The notes beneath the pieces were generated by a model that saw nothing but the letters and a program-made list of their open reading frames with translations, made no database searches and was not told the origin of the DNA. A stretch of DNA of 64,000 nt from NCBI GenBank assembly GCA_022496805.1, contig CM040092.1:1929555-1993554 (forward strand), written 5' to 3'. Made by a program: the position numbers and the translations under genes. Origin of the DNA: Pohlia nutans. Taxonomy: Eukaryota; Streptophyta; Bryopsida; Bryales; Mniaceae. The first letter of the stretch is position 1. Each line of letters starts with the position of its first letter. Shown here piece after piece: positions 47,751-60,006 of the stretch.

Positions 47751-48577
47751 TGCCATGTGCCCCCATAGCTACTGAAGTGATGTGGAATATCCCACATCAT
47801 TTCATTGGGGGATGAAATGATGTGAGATATTCCACATCATTCTGTTGGGGAAGGCAGCACTCACAAAGGCTACTGAATGTTATAAAAGTCATCACTTGTT
47901 CTTTTTACAAGCTTCTGTTGTTGAAAAGCCCGGCCCAGCCTTCAACGAGTTGGGTGACTTTTCCTAAGTGATAATAGGGAGGGAGAAGGCAGGCTCGTAA
48001 ACCTCCCGTCGTCACTGTAGCGATGGCGACGGCGAGGAAAAATTTGTGTGCGCACCGCAATGACCCCAAATTAGAAACCAGTCTGGCTTCCTTGCAGCTC
48101 AGCGTCTTGCACCAAAACCTCCGCCAAAACCTCCAGCCACCCTTCTCCTCACGAATGGAACTTCATTGCCGGCCTCGCCGTGCCCACAAATCTCGGATCT
48201 CGCGCTCAGCCCTCCTCTTCACCCGCACGGGCGCGACGAGATCGCGGATGCAATGCGGAGGTGGATGCACGCAACGCAGCCTCAATGTGGAATTACCCAG
48301 ATCCACATTTTCAACGTCGTGATTCTATAGAGGTAGGTGCATCCTTCCCCCGCGACATTTCTATTACGCGAATTCGGGGAACAGAGCATTTAACCACCGA
48401 GTGTTGGATGCACGCAACCGCAGCCTCAATGTGGAATTACCCAGACCCTCATTCTCAACGCCGTGATTCTGTAGAGGTAGGTGCCTGATTCGCGACATTT
48501 CATTTTGAGCGAATTTAACAGGGGAAACAGAACATTTAACAACAGAGTGTTGATGTCTATGGCAGTAACAACGAGGG
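47751..48577 (+). promoter_or_regulatory. Probable promoter and 5' leader of the U-box gene
   Basis: GC content rises sharply from about 48000. An upstream ATG at 48023 opens a 99-codon frame without recognisable homology, best read as a leader frame. A 143-bp direct duplication follows at 48262-48556. Each copy ends in a strong donor-like site (AGAGGTAGGTGC at about 48330 and 48474), so leader splicing is possible. I could not identify a TATA box with confidence. Confidence 0.45.
48262..48556 (+). repeat. 143-bp tandem duplication in the U-box leader
   Basis: Copy 1 begins at 48262 and copy 2 at 48405, both with TGGATGCACGCAAC. They share GCCTCAATGTGGAATTACCC, then AGAGGTAGGTGC, GCGACATTTC and GAACAGAGCATTTAAC or close variants. 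The divergence is modest. Confidence 0.85.
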
Positions 48578-51500
48578 ATGGCGTCCGACGCCAACCAGAA
48601 CAACATAGTTTCCGAGGTCATAGGCGAGCTCAACCGAGTAGTGCAAGAAGCGCGCGAGGCGCCCGTGGAGAAGGAGAATTTCTGGCGATTCGTCAGTTAC
48701 CTGGAGCAGCTGCGGCCAATTCTTGATCAACTGAACACGGGCAGAGCGCCGGAGCTCCCTCTCCGCGTGCAAACGGCGCTGAATGGGATTAAAACCGAGC
48801 TCGTGAATTTGCAAGGCCCGCTGCAGATCTGCAAATCCAAGAGCCGGCTCTACTTGCTCACGCATTGCCAAGAAGTCGTGCGGGAGATTCAGAAAACGGC
48901 GCATGGAATTGGCCATTGCCTGGCCCGTTTCCCTATTGCGAAGTCGCCGCAAACGCGCAATATCGCGCAAATGCGCGAGGTTAGCAAGCAGGCCGATGAC
49001 CTCGCCCGTGAAATGCAACAAGCTCAATTCTCGGTACCCGCTCTCTCCCATTCTTCTTTCCTTTGATTGAGTTTTCTTGCGTTTCTTGAGGCAGCCTATT
49101 ACATCGTGCATTGTTGATGTTTTTTGTACTAATACAAGCTTTGTATCGAATCTGCATTATATGTAAACTGCATTAAGGTAGAGGACCCAGTAACACTCAG
49201 TTTAAGCATTTCAACCTATATAGAGTGATGGTTTTCAATGATAAAAAGTTGCAGCACATAAAACTTTGGGTTTAAGAACCGAGTTCAATTTTGTTTAATT
49301 TTGCTACAATGTATGATTTTGGGCTATAACTAATTCATGGAAGGGCTCGGTATCCTATCAATAATGGTTACCCATGTATATCGATTGTGTATTCCTTCAA
49401 GGTTTCTGCGAATGAGGAGCGGATATGCTTGTCACTGGAGCGAGAAGCACAATGCTCCAGGCCGCAGGAGGCTGATCATTCAGTCCATAACGGGATTCTT
49501 CTCGACATCGGCCGTGAATTAGGGCTGGACCTCAACCGGAACCGAGACGCGCTGTTCGAGCAGCTGCATTTGCTGCGCGGTGAGCTCGTCGATTGCCCCG
49601 ACGAAGCTCAGCTACGATTGCTGGAAACCATTGAATCCATGTTCCAGTCGTATACGTTGGAGCCTGCTGTGCCGCACTGGCACGCCATTGTTGAGCAATC
49701 AGTAGACTCTCTCGATGACTCCATTCCTCCGTTCGACACATTCCTGTGTCCCTTATCAAAACAAGTAAGCTTGATTCTTGTGTCCCAACCTTCAATTAGG
49801 GTTTACTGAAACAGGGATATCAGGAAAACCCGAAGCCCTCACTCGCAATATTGACAAAGCTCCCTCAATTAATATAAATTCCAGTTCATTACATCGTGTC
49901 TTGTTGATGTTTTTGTAGCTTTTGTAACTACGAAACATTAGTAAAGTTTGCGAAACATGCAGCTAGATACTGAATTGCTTTCATTTGTACTGAAAGCTGT
50001 GAGTGATCTGTGCGTAATGAATGGATTCACCTGATGTAGCTAGTGAACTAAGTTACTTATATGGTAATTAAGTCCCTTGTGAGGGAACTGATAGACCAGG
50101 TGTCTATGACTCCAAGTTAGTTAGAACACCAAAATAGAAGTCTAGTTAGTTTGTACATGTTCTAAGTATGTAGGCAGATAGTACTAGGACTATAAGTGTT
50201 GCTTGGTGGGTGAAGGAGATCACCACGTCTAATTGACAAGATCTTTCTTCTATGGTTGGTTGGTGAGTCACACAATAAACATTATGTACATTAATCACTA
50301 TGCGCATTGTGCTTTGTTTGTGTAGGTGATGACGGATCCAGTGTTCTTGCAAACCGAGCGAACGTACGAGCGGAGCTCCATAGAGAATTGGTTCAACTCG
50401 TGTCGACAGCTCGGTCGACCTCCCACATGCCCTGTCTCTGGGCAGATCCTCACTTCCACTGCACTGCGACCCAGCTTGGTGCTTCGTCAAACCATTCAGG
50501 AATGGAAGGAGCGCAACGTGATCATCCGAATTAATCAAGCAGTCACTCGTTTAGGCGCCACCACATCGGTAATTTCAATTCCTCAACGCTCCTTCTCATT
50601 TCATAATATCAAGGCAATTGTGTCACTTCTTCATTGGCTGATCAATCAAAAGAGGGTTAGAACTTATAACAGTTCTCCTCTTTTATCAATAAGAAGTACA
50701 AATTGCACCTGGTTGATTGAAATTTGAACTTGACCTTGAACTTGCTCATTGTTCTTGTAGTCCATAACCTCAATGGAGCACATTTTTATAGAAGTGGCAA
50801 ACAAGCATTGAATATGAAGAGCATGGTTATGTCTTATAATCTTGTAGTCCTTTAGTGCTTCTTTTAACCCGTGATTGTGTTGAGGTTTGTCTAGTAACAT
50901 GAACTTAGAGCCTGGTTATGGAAATTTCACCTCTAGGGTTTGGTATGTTATTTCTCATAACGAGGCTCTATTTTCACATTACCTAGTCCATAATTATTGG
51001 GTACTGGTGTATAAATTATTGGTACTGAATGTAACGTTCTAGAACAATGTTGATCACCCACCCTTTTCATTGTAGTTGCCAATAACTACATTTTCTTGTA
51101 AGAGTTTATTGAGTATCAACGCTTCCATTCTTGAAAGAAAATGTTAGAGAATTAGAATCTTTTGCATACCTTGATTCTTGCTTGAATTAGCAGTTGGACC
51201 CATTGTGTTTGTAGCTCCTTGAGTGTAATAGTTGGTTGAGTAGCTTTCATTCTTGAACTCAAAGAAGGAAGATGTGAGCATCTTGGATGCCCTGATTTTT
51301 CCTTGAATTAAAAACTCACATGGAATCATTGTCATCAGGGTGAAGAAGCAGAGCAAGCACTTGAGGATGTCATTCTCATTGCAAAGGAAAGCCCTGAAAA
51401 TCGTAGTCTGCTGAGGGAAGGAGGAGTCATTCCTTTAGTGCTTGCGCTTTGGCAGCGAAATGTGAAGTCACGCACCCACCTCCGAAGCGAAGCCATTTCC

Positions 51501-54471
51501 GCCCTCCGTTACATTGCGACTGCCTCGGAAGACAACAAGGTGGAGTTCTGCACCTTCCCTCACTTGATTAATAGAGAAACTGTGTGTACCTTTCTGTGGC
51601 ATGTTCTTCCTGATCTCTCAGTTGGTGCTGGAATCACAGAATGAGATGGTGGAGAGTGGAGTATTAAAGCTTGCAGTGCAAAGCTTGGGCAGCGGCGTGG
51701 ACAAAGAAAGGGAGTGTGCAGTGGGCCTTGTACACGAGTTATCGATGAGCCCGGCCGTATGTGCGCGCATTGGATCAGAGAAAGGTGCCATAGTTGCGCT
51801 GATTGGAGTGACATCAGGAAATGGAGAGACCAGTGAGCTTGCTGAAAACACACTTGTGAACCTGGAAAAGGTGGACACGAACGTGCTGCAGATGGCCGAG
51901 GCAGGTCGCCTGAAACCTGTACTCGATCGACTGTGCCAAGGCCCAGAGGAAACGCAAGTGAAGCTTGCGCAACACTTGGGTCAAATGATCCTCACTAACA
52001 CGAGCAAGGAAGTCGTGGCCGAGACTGGAGGTAGAACGCTGGTGCGAATGCTGTCCATCAGTCCCAACGCAAGAGAAGCTGCGTTGGGTGCCCTCCTCAA
52101 CTTGTCCACATTAGACGACACGGCTTATATTCTCATCAAAGCTGGTGTGATTGCGCATCTTGCGTTCACAATCTTCTCGCTCCCGGCGCCCACAAACTTG
52201 AAGGAAATGGCTATCAGCACGCTAGCCAATCTGGTCTTGGTGCCGGGCAACTGGGAGAATTCCCTTGTGGATAAAGAGGGCCATTTCTTGTACTCGGAAA
52301 AGATTCTGCACAAAATCTTTGGGCTTTTACAGAGCGGCAGCTTGCAATGGAAGGAGAGGATTCTGCAGACATTGTACGGCATGGCTTGCTCCACAGAAGT
52401 TGCAGGTTTGTATCCAATTCGTTGTTTGCATGTTGGAGCTTGTTACCACCTGGGGTCCCAACTTTTTCACTTTGACAGTCTGAATGTGTTACAGTCAATG
52501 AATGATTGTGCAAAATGTCATTTTAGAGAAGGCCATAATAAAGAGGTTCAAATGTACTGACTTTGTTGGTCGTCGGTGTTGCAGATGTGATGGCAGCCAA
52601 TGTAAGCACCTGCGGCGGCTCAACCACACTGATGACCTTCATGATGCACTCCAACAGCAACATTCGTTTGAATGCTTTGCGTTTGCTTAGCCTGCTTAGT
52701 GTGCACATCGGTGGTGACATTGCTGCTGCGCTTCGTTCCACCCTGCAACTCAAGTATCTGAAGGAGGTTCTTCAGCAGCATGGGAAGGGTGCATTGGAAG
52801 AGCGCATCGCAGCGGCAACCATTCTTGCCAACACGCCTCTCACTGAATTTGAGGCAAGTTCAACCTAACCTCACTAGTAGAAAACTCATCCTCAGTTCTA
52901 GAAAACCTAGCTGGATTGGAATGGGCAGGGTGGCAGGGATTAGAAACCACCTTAAATGGTGATACAATTGGGCAGGATTGAACGTGGCTAGATTGTTTGG
53001 GGAGGGGTTTTCTACATGTGCCTATTCTTCACTGGCATTAATGGGTTGGAATTGAATCTGAGGCTCTAATAAAAGCCAGGTTCCATGGGTTTGAGAAGTT
53101 GCCCATGGAAGTAGGCAAGAAGACGGGAAATGTGGAACTTGGGTTTGTCTCGTACCTGGCCATGTGGAACTTGGGTTTGTCTCGTACCTGGCCATGAAGT
53201 TCTGTATGTTCCGTGGACTTGAACATGAACAAATTTGATTGGTTAGGGAGAAGTTGCCAGGAAGTCTTGGAATTGAGAACACTCCATACTTCATGACAAC
53301 TTCTCCAACTCTTTTTTCTCAAAATCTCACTTGAAATGTGGAACTTGCCGTTGAAGTTAAAAACGGAAGTGAGATACTTCACCCTTAAGTGCTGAAGTTA
53401 AAAACAAAAGAGCACTCTGAAACTTCCAAAACGTAGGGTATGGTTTCTTCTTTCTACTTAAATGATTCATTTCAACTCTCATAGATATCGAAGTGTTATT
53501 GATATGGAAGTGAGGCGTTAAGAAGTGAGCAACGAACTTTGGCGACGAATATTAGAGTTTGTCTAAAGAGTTGTTTCGTGCAGGTAATCCGAGTATTGGA
53601 AGTTGAAATGCTTCACTGGACAGTGAACACTCTCCAGGACTGCGAGACAGGGCGGATCGGTCGTCTTTCAGGGCGAGCAGGATGCGCGATGCAAGAGGCT
53701 TTACTCGGCATTTTGCTCCACTTCGCCCGGAACTCCAACGTGGCCATTCTCAACAGCATGAGGGAGCTTCGTCTCTTCACGCTGTTCCAGGAGAAGCTGA
53801 TGGCGCACTGGACGCCACTGACAAAGGAAAGGTCCGCATTAGGTCTCCAACTGCTCTCAGAACGAGCGCACCTCTTCACTCTCCGCAACAAACCCCTGCA
53901 AAATTCTCCAAGCCCTAAAACCTTCTTCGGCCTCTGCCTGTTCCCGTCCAAGCTCATCCGCCACTCCCTTGAGAAGTGCGAAGTGCACGGCGGGGTTTGT
54001 AACCCGAACGCGTCCTTCTGCCTCGTGGCCGCGAACGTCATCACGCCGCTGATCGAGCTGCTCGAGGAGGAAGACGACTACGGCGTGCGAGAAGCCACGG
54101 TCGGCGCTCTCGCCACGCTTCTTGCAGATGGAGTAAATTTGAAAGGCGGGGTTGAAGAGCTTGCTCGCGCGGAAGGCGTGCAACCGATCTTTGACCTATT
54201 TTACAGCATCCGGCAGAAAAACAGATTGCAAGAGAAAACCGTGTGGATGATCGAGAGAATTCTGCGAGTGCCGGAATACGGCCAGGGTTACGCGTCGGAT
54301 CAAGGGCTTGTCAAAGCGCTCCACGAAGCGCTCCGTCATGGAAACCCTAACACGCGTATTCACGCGCAGGACGCCCTCTCCTTGCTTGAACCAAGCTCGC
54401 CCGCTGCCGCCCTTGAAGGCTCGTCGTCTTTCCGCAAAACCACCAGCATCGGACGCCGGAACTCCCTGTGA
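48578..54471 (+). CDS. U-box/ARM-repeat E3 ubiquitin ligase (PUB, SAUL1/PUB42-44-like), 7 exons, 1067 aa
   Basis: Exons: 48578-49033, 49402-49764, 50326-50568, 51339-51539, 51622-52405, 52585-52853, 53584-54471. Junctions keep the frame (phases 0,0,0,0,1,0). Residues 1-250 form a helical UND-like N-terminal region. The U-box covers residues about 263-336 (FLCPLSKQVMTDPV, then SSIENWF and PPTCPVSG) and binds the E2. ARM/HEAT-type repeats run from about 345 to 900. The C-terminal block (CEVHGGVC, FCLV, ERILRVPEYG) is characteristic of the Arabidopsis SAUL1/PUB42-44 group, which are usually about 800 aa with the U-box near the N-terminus. Here an extra N-terminal domain precedes it. The last intron uses a GC donor (GAG/GCAAGT). 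The tail is Ser/Arg-rich. By family, these ligases ubiquitinate substrates at the membrane or in the cytosol in senescence, ABA and defence; the substrate here is unknown. Confidence 0.9.
53129..53194 (+). repeat. 32-bp tandem duplication in the last U-box intron
   Basis: ATGTGGAACTTGGG and the following GTCTCGTACCTGGCC occur twice in direct succession with a 32-bp period, with no differences seen. It lies within intron 6. Confidence 0.85.
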
Positions 54472-54504
54472 CACCATCGCCAAAGCAGAGGGCGTGCAAG
54501 TGAA

Positions 54505-55020
54505 CTTGCCTGTGCATCGTTTGCCGGATTCTGACAGCAGAACCGAAATTTGTACAACAATCTATTGTTTTCATAATAAGGTAAGAGGGATTTGTAGCAT
54601 AGGATTAATGTAAAGCATTCGCCGATCGATGCGATCATCGGGCGGTGATCGATTGAATCTCTGGCCACTTGTTTCAATACTTGAATGGATTTGGAGAACC
54701 TCAACATTCTTAATTTCTTGTATACCCTCAAAGACTGTTAAGCCCTAAACCCTATATTCACTATTGCACAACTTCTGGAGAACTTTGGTTGCGCACAACG
54801 TTTGGACTCTCCGCTTGCCTGTGCATCGTTGGTCAGAATCTGAGAGCAGAACCGAAATTTGTACAACAATCTATTGTCTTCATAGTAAGGTAAGAGGGAT
54901 TTGTAGCATAGGATTAGGGTAAAGCATTTGCTGATCGATGCCATCGTCGAGCGGTGATCAATTGAATCTCTTGCCACTTGTTTCAATACTTGAATGGATT
55001 TGGAGAACCTCAACATTCTT
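54505..55020 (+). repeat. Tandem duplication of the U-box 3' region, period about 309 bp
   Basis: CTTGCCTGTGCATCGTT occurs at 54505 and 54814. About 210 bp after each copy are nearly identical, including AGAACCGAAATTTGTACAAC, AAGGTAAGAGGG and TGGATTTGGAGAACCTC. Copy 1 starts 34 bp after the stop codon, so the 3' UTR or its polyadenylation region has been duplicated. Confidence 0.88.
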
Positions 55021-55325
55021 ACATACTCTTCCGTCCTTATACCCCGAGACTCTTCCGTCCTTATACCCCAAACCCTAAATTGTAATTGTGTCTAGAGAAC
55101 CTGGGTTGTGCATGACTTTTGGAGAATTTAGGTTTTGCACAACTTTTGGAGAACTTTGGTTTTGCAGTATGACGTGTAATATGTAATTCCATGGAAGGTA
55201 TGTGCACCCATTGTGAACAATGTTTGTAAAACCGTTCCTATCTGTGAGAATGTCTACTTTATAATGTTTTGATGTACCCTTAAGTGAGTTTCAACACTAC
55301 CGGTGGCGTCAATGAAAGAGTCCAC
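55021..55325. other. Short TTTTGGAGAA-type repeats
   Basis: The phrase TTTTGGAGAA followed by TTTGGTTTTGCA or similar recurs three times between 55110 and 55165, an echo of 54772-54795. Nothing else is seen. Confidence 0.45.
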
Positions 55326-55582
55326 ATTCTTCGCCAAGATGGGATAAAAACGCATTCTTATAGATTGTAATGCAACTATCGAGCAATTGAAAGAAGCTAT
55401 TTCTATTCAAATTTATAATCCAAAAGATAAACAATATTTATCTACGCAACATGACATCTTGTTATTAGAAGTATGTGACATTTAATAAAACGTAATGTAT
55501 GAAAATGTCAAACTACGTTCATTTGGTATTGAACATGGTGATATTGTCTTCCTTTATCATCAATGTGGTGAAAGAAATATCA
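55326..55582 (+). pseudogene. Relic resembling the NPL4 ubiquitin-like N-terminal domain
   Basis: Conceptual reading gives IDCNATIEQLKEAISIQI, then YLSTQHDILLLE, and after two consecutive TAA codons (55493-55498) NVKLRSFGIEHGDIVFLY. The order and spacing match the NPL4 ubiquitin-like fold: a TV-x-QLK-type helix, an LST-N-x-LLL-type strand and an SSLNL-x-HGS-type end. NPL4 is a cofactor of the CDC48/p97 segregase. The frame is also shifted by one base near 55351. Base use is much more AT-rich than in the U-box gene. It is a dead fragment, possibly from a foreign or highly divergent source. Confidence 0.4.
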
Positions 55583-58549
55583 ACAAAAAAAATACATGTT
55601 TGACATAATTGTTGAAAATTTAGTGACTGAAAAATTGACTAAATTTTCATCGAACAGGTCAAAGGAAGACATATTTATTTGAAGATTATAATGAAAGACC
55701 ATTTAAACAAATTCCCCCTCAAAAAGGCCGTTTGTAAGTTAATAATTGAAAAAAAATGGCGAAAAATGATAGAAACCAATTTCAATTCAAATCAAGTGAT
55801 GAAAAACCAAGACATCAATATATGATTCTGATTATAATATTTTATACTTACATAATGTTTTCACACTCATTAATTATACAACCATACAATTTAAATCACC
55901 ATATAATTCTAAAGGCTCAAACATTAACATCTATTATAAATGTAATGCATAATAAAAAGAAGATTTATTAATGATTTAGTTGGATAATTTTTGTGAAGAA
56001 ATTTTTTATTTTCTTTTTTAATATGAAAATGACAACATTTACTTTAATTAGACATAATGAAACATATCCATGTTTTTTTTATTGTTTCATCATTAATAAA
56101 GTACTTCATAAATTTCTAAGTTAATTTATGTTAAATGGTTATTTATTTTCTATATTTAAATAGAAAATCCCAATTTTCATTAAAAAAATATAATCTTCCA
56201 TTAAAAATAATAATGTATTCTTGTTTAAAACTAAAATGGTATTGTAGTAAAACAAATTATTGGATAATTGAGACCATAGAACTTTAAATGTCTATGAGAT
56301 AAAAAAATAAGTTGTTTTGAATTTTTAATTCCTCAAAGGTCCATTATGCTTTTAGTTTTAGAAATATATGTGAGTTCAAATACAAACTGCAATCTATTCT
56401 CAAATGGCAAAAAAAAAGGTAAAATAGTATTATTGAAAATCATGTGAAAGCATTTTTCCAAATATAGTAAGTATATTCTTGAATATTTCTATTTCAAAGT
56501 TATCACTTACATCAAGCTAAAGACCCTTTCAACTCATGTTAGTAGTACGAAAAAGTAGAAACAAACACTCAAAAATTACACTGAAAGATGGGTTCTTTTT
56601 AGGGAAGACTCAAATTAGCTAGAGTTCAAATAACTAAGGTCACATATAGGTAAATGGTGTTTTATTTAGAAGAGAATGTATTAAATAGGTTAAAATCAAA
56701 TGTTAGTTAGGAATAACCATGCATAATTCCATGAGTGAGGTCCGTATCTACGTCTGTCAATTAGTAGACTTATCAATGCAATCCCATACAAAAGTAGTAT
56801 TCTATAAATAAATCGTAAAACACCATGGACTAGGGTTCTCTCAATGCGCATCATTCATTGGCAATAATCAATTAATGTATAGTGATCTTTTAGGCAATAG
56901 TGTGGCAATAATCTTGCAACCCACACACCATAGTTTCCATTGTCCATTTTCATGCCTTAGCAATTTCATGTATTCTTACATCATGCAATTCCATGCATTG
57001 TTTTCATATTCTCCATTGCAATAATCTTGTGCAATTTTTCTATAATCAATTATCCTTCTAAAACATATACATTGTGTTCATCATCTTTGTGAAACAAATA
57101 TATATTTTATTAGTCCAACCACCAAGGCAATAGTCTTACGGTTACACCAATTAATCTTGACTACGTCATTGTTGCATTTATGGCCATGAACATCATGCAA
57201 CCACTCTTATTAAACTGCCCACTATGAGGTCCATTCAAACTTCAATTCCTTGGCACAATTTATTATTATTTACTAATCAAGTTTCATCAAGGGCAATAGC
57301 CTCTGATTTGCACAACCAAGCTCAGTGTTCGCACTCTACTATAACCATTATATTATTTTGATACATCAACTAGCTATCAACATACAATCTGCCATTAGTT
57401 CACTCCAAATGACAATCAAAACAAGCTATATCCTCATCCTATAATCTGCTCAAAACAATCATACAACAATGTGTCTATGGCTTCAACAATTTCCATACAC
57501 AGTCTATGGCCTTAATGTATTTATTCTCAAAAACAATGTCTATAATCAAACTTCACACCAAGCAATAATCTCATAAACTGGCTATGATCAATTTGCATCA
57601 AACACATTGATTCTCACCCAACTAGAGTGCACTATTATATCCACTCACAACACAATAACTGTTTCCACTCTCAACTTTCAATCACAGTGGCAAACACCAA
57701 CGTAATCATACATCAACTTCCATCACAAACACTATAGCTTTCATTGATTATCCACATCAAATAATTCACTTTACAGTCCATGGTTATGACTTCACTCTAA
57801 CTGCCATAGTTTGTATGACTCAATTTCAATAATTATTATGCAATCAACATTCATTCAAGAATATAGCTTTCCAATTACTCTGGCTATAGACAAGTTCAAC
57901 ACACATTGCCAACATAAACACACTCATACAGTTAGTTAATTTTTTTTTTTATTACAATCAAATTGCTTCCATAGTTCATAGCCAACATCCAATGCATATA
58001 CAAAGTTACATTCAAACAATTTACATTGGTTTCCAAAAACTTCAATTGAACTACACTTATTCAGAAACCAACAATCACACAATCATTCCAATATTACTAT
58101 CTCCAGATTATTGGCTATATATATTCAAACTTCATACTTACACATACACACAAATTGTATTCAACAATACAATAACCTCGACAATAACACTAAGACAATC
58201 GCCAATCACTCACACAAAACTCCAATTGAACTATAACAAACCTCCCACAAATTTGCTACCAACTCTCACAATACTTTACAATAATAAACTATCAATCCCA
58301 TGGTGGGTTGAAGAAACTCATTTTATTTTCTAACTAACATTTAAGTACAATCATAGACCAACAATATCTTGGTCTAAGCTCAACCACCAGAAGAGTTCTC
58401 AACAAAAGAGAGCCTATACCTTCTCACCCCCGAGCCTTATATGCTAAGTTCCTTCACCATAGGAACTAGTAGTCTATCTCTAGTCTTTTTACTATTCTTT
58501 TTTGAAATTAGATCTAGTTCATAGATCTTTAAGTCCTTCAACTTCTATA
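55583..58549. other. Gene-poor AT-rich DNA with a G-poor strand from 56.8 to 58.4 kb
   Basis: No gene is recognised; short frames such as 55756-55971 and 57992-58333 resemble nothing known. From about 56800 to 58400 the plus strand is strikingly poor in G relative to C, with recurring CAATAGTC, CATAATC and ACAATCA words. Confidence 0.5.
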
Positions 58550-58750
58550 TCTGGAATGGTTTAACTCTTTAAATCTTTTACTATCCAAATCTGGAGTGAT
58601 TTAACTCCAGTGCACCTCATCTAGAGTTGTCTAATTCTTGTCCACATGTTTTCAATCTGGAGTGGTCTAACTCCAGTGCACATGTTGTCAACTTGGAGTT
58701 GTCAAACTCCAGTCCATCCATCTTCAATTGGGAGTTGTCTTGCTCCCATC
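58550..58750 (+). repeat. Degenerate tandem repeat of CTGGAGTGGTCTAACTCCAG type
   Basis: Four to five units of 40-48 bp. Each has a short inverted word, TGGAGT followed by ACTCCA, and a TCCA-CATGTTTTCAA or TCCATC-TTCAA linker. Confidence 0.7.
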
Positions 58751-58861
58751 ATCCTTTGCTTACACACTGCCATATGTGGTTAGAAGATTCATTCATTCAT
58801 CAAATATCTCTACAAAGGAGTATACAAATATACTATTAATTGATGGAAAAGAAGAAATGTA

Positions 58862-59117
58862 GGGTGGTTGCAAGCTACGGTCACCCACATTTTTTGTCGC
58901 AGCACCTGCACCTGCAAACCTTTAAAAATCAATTAAGACAAATATAACAAATGTTTTTAAGAAATTTTAATTTTCCAGTATTCTAAGATGTATTTGGAAG
59001 GTAGGAAAATTTTGGGATTCTCAAAATCATTGTTATATTTGTCTCCATTGATTTTTAAAGGTTTGCAGGTGTAGGTGCTGCGACAAAAAATGTGGGTGAC
59101 CGTAGCTTGCAATCGCC
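58862..59117. mobile_element. Long-TIR MITE, 256 bp
   Basis: Arms of about 85 bp are inverted copies with few mismatches. They begin GGTTGCAAGCTACGGTCACC and continue through TTTTGTCGCAGCACCT and CAAACCTTTAAAAATCAAT. The flanking duplication ATGTA lies at 58857-58861 and 59118-59122. The whole element can fold into one hairpin. It shares ends with 39673-40443 in the copia leader. The superfamily is not determined. Confidence 0.82.
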
Positions 59118-60006
59118 ATGTACACACAAAAAGATGATCGCTAAAAAGAGCCAAACTTCACTGTGATATGAACTAGGCACCTCGGAGGGGCGTCCTGCTC
59201 CACACCACTCTGAATCCTCAAATGATACTGCGTGTCTTATGAGCCTCTGCTCTTTTGCTTCCATACATGTAGCATAGGGTCTATTGAACTAATACTAACT
59301 ATGCACTTTATGGAGCTTGGTTAATTAACCCGTGAGCGCTCCAGTGGACAAAATGTGTCCGCCCAAAATTTTTTGAAGTCCAAAATTAAAGTCAGATCTG
59401 GCTTGATGGGCAACTAATTAAAGTACGTGTGTAGGGTCAGGGGAGGATGATTGACTGGAGTGGGTGGACACCCTGCCTAAACTTGTAGTACACTCAATGA
59501 GAGCATTTGTGGCAGTTTCTCCTATTTTTGGACGAGTTCTCAGTCAGGAATGTGGCGAGGGGCTACCGGCTGCTGCCAGTCACGTACTGTTGGCAGATTA
59601 GCGCGTACTCAAGTCCAGCCCCAGCTCAGACGACGGACTTTAGACACTCATTTTTCGAAGGTTGTTTCGTGTGAGAGGGATCGGAGGGTTTGGAGTATGA
59701 TTGTTGGTAGAGTTTTAGTGTGCGGATGCAGGACTGTGTAGGCATTGTACGTAGGGTTTGAAGAATGATGCGTGCTCAATTTTTTAGAGTGGAGAGGGGC
59801 TGTACACTAGTTTCAACCGATCTCAACCAACGCCGTCTTTTGTTTTGTCGCTGGTTTGTGGGCGATTTCGCATTGGGCTGTACGTGCATACAGCGTTGGA
59901 TTCCATTGGAGCACTCGCGGAGTGGGGTTGGGTGATCCAGTAGTTGTACATCCACGTTGCATCGTTGCCGGCGAATTGAAATCAGGGATTTTTTTCGGCG
60001 CTTGCA
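59118..60006. other. Intergenic DNA with a single TTAA-element end at 59325
   Basis: TTAA (59325-59328) is followed by CCCGTGAGCGC and, 17 bp in, the palindrome GGACA-AAATG-TGTCC (59346-59360), the layout of the TTAA family. No partner end was found. From about 59500 the sequence becomes GC-richer without a recognisable gene. A splice-acceptor-like TTGCAG lies at 60002-60007. Confidence 0.45.

Noticed and set aside
48023..48322. A separate 99-aa gene upstream of the U-box ligase
   Set aside because: No homology; it overlaps the duplicated leader block and is better treated as an upstream frame.
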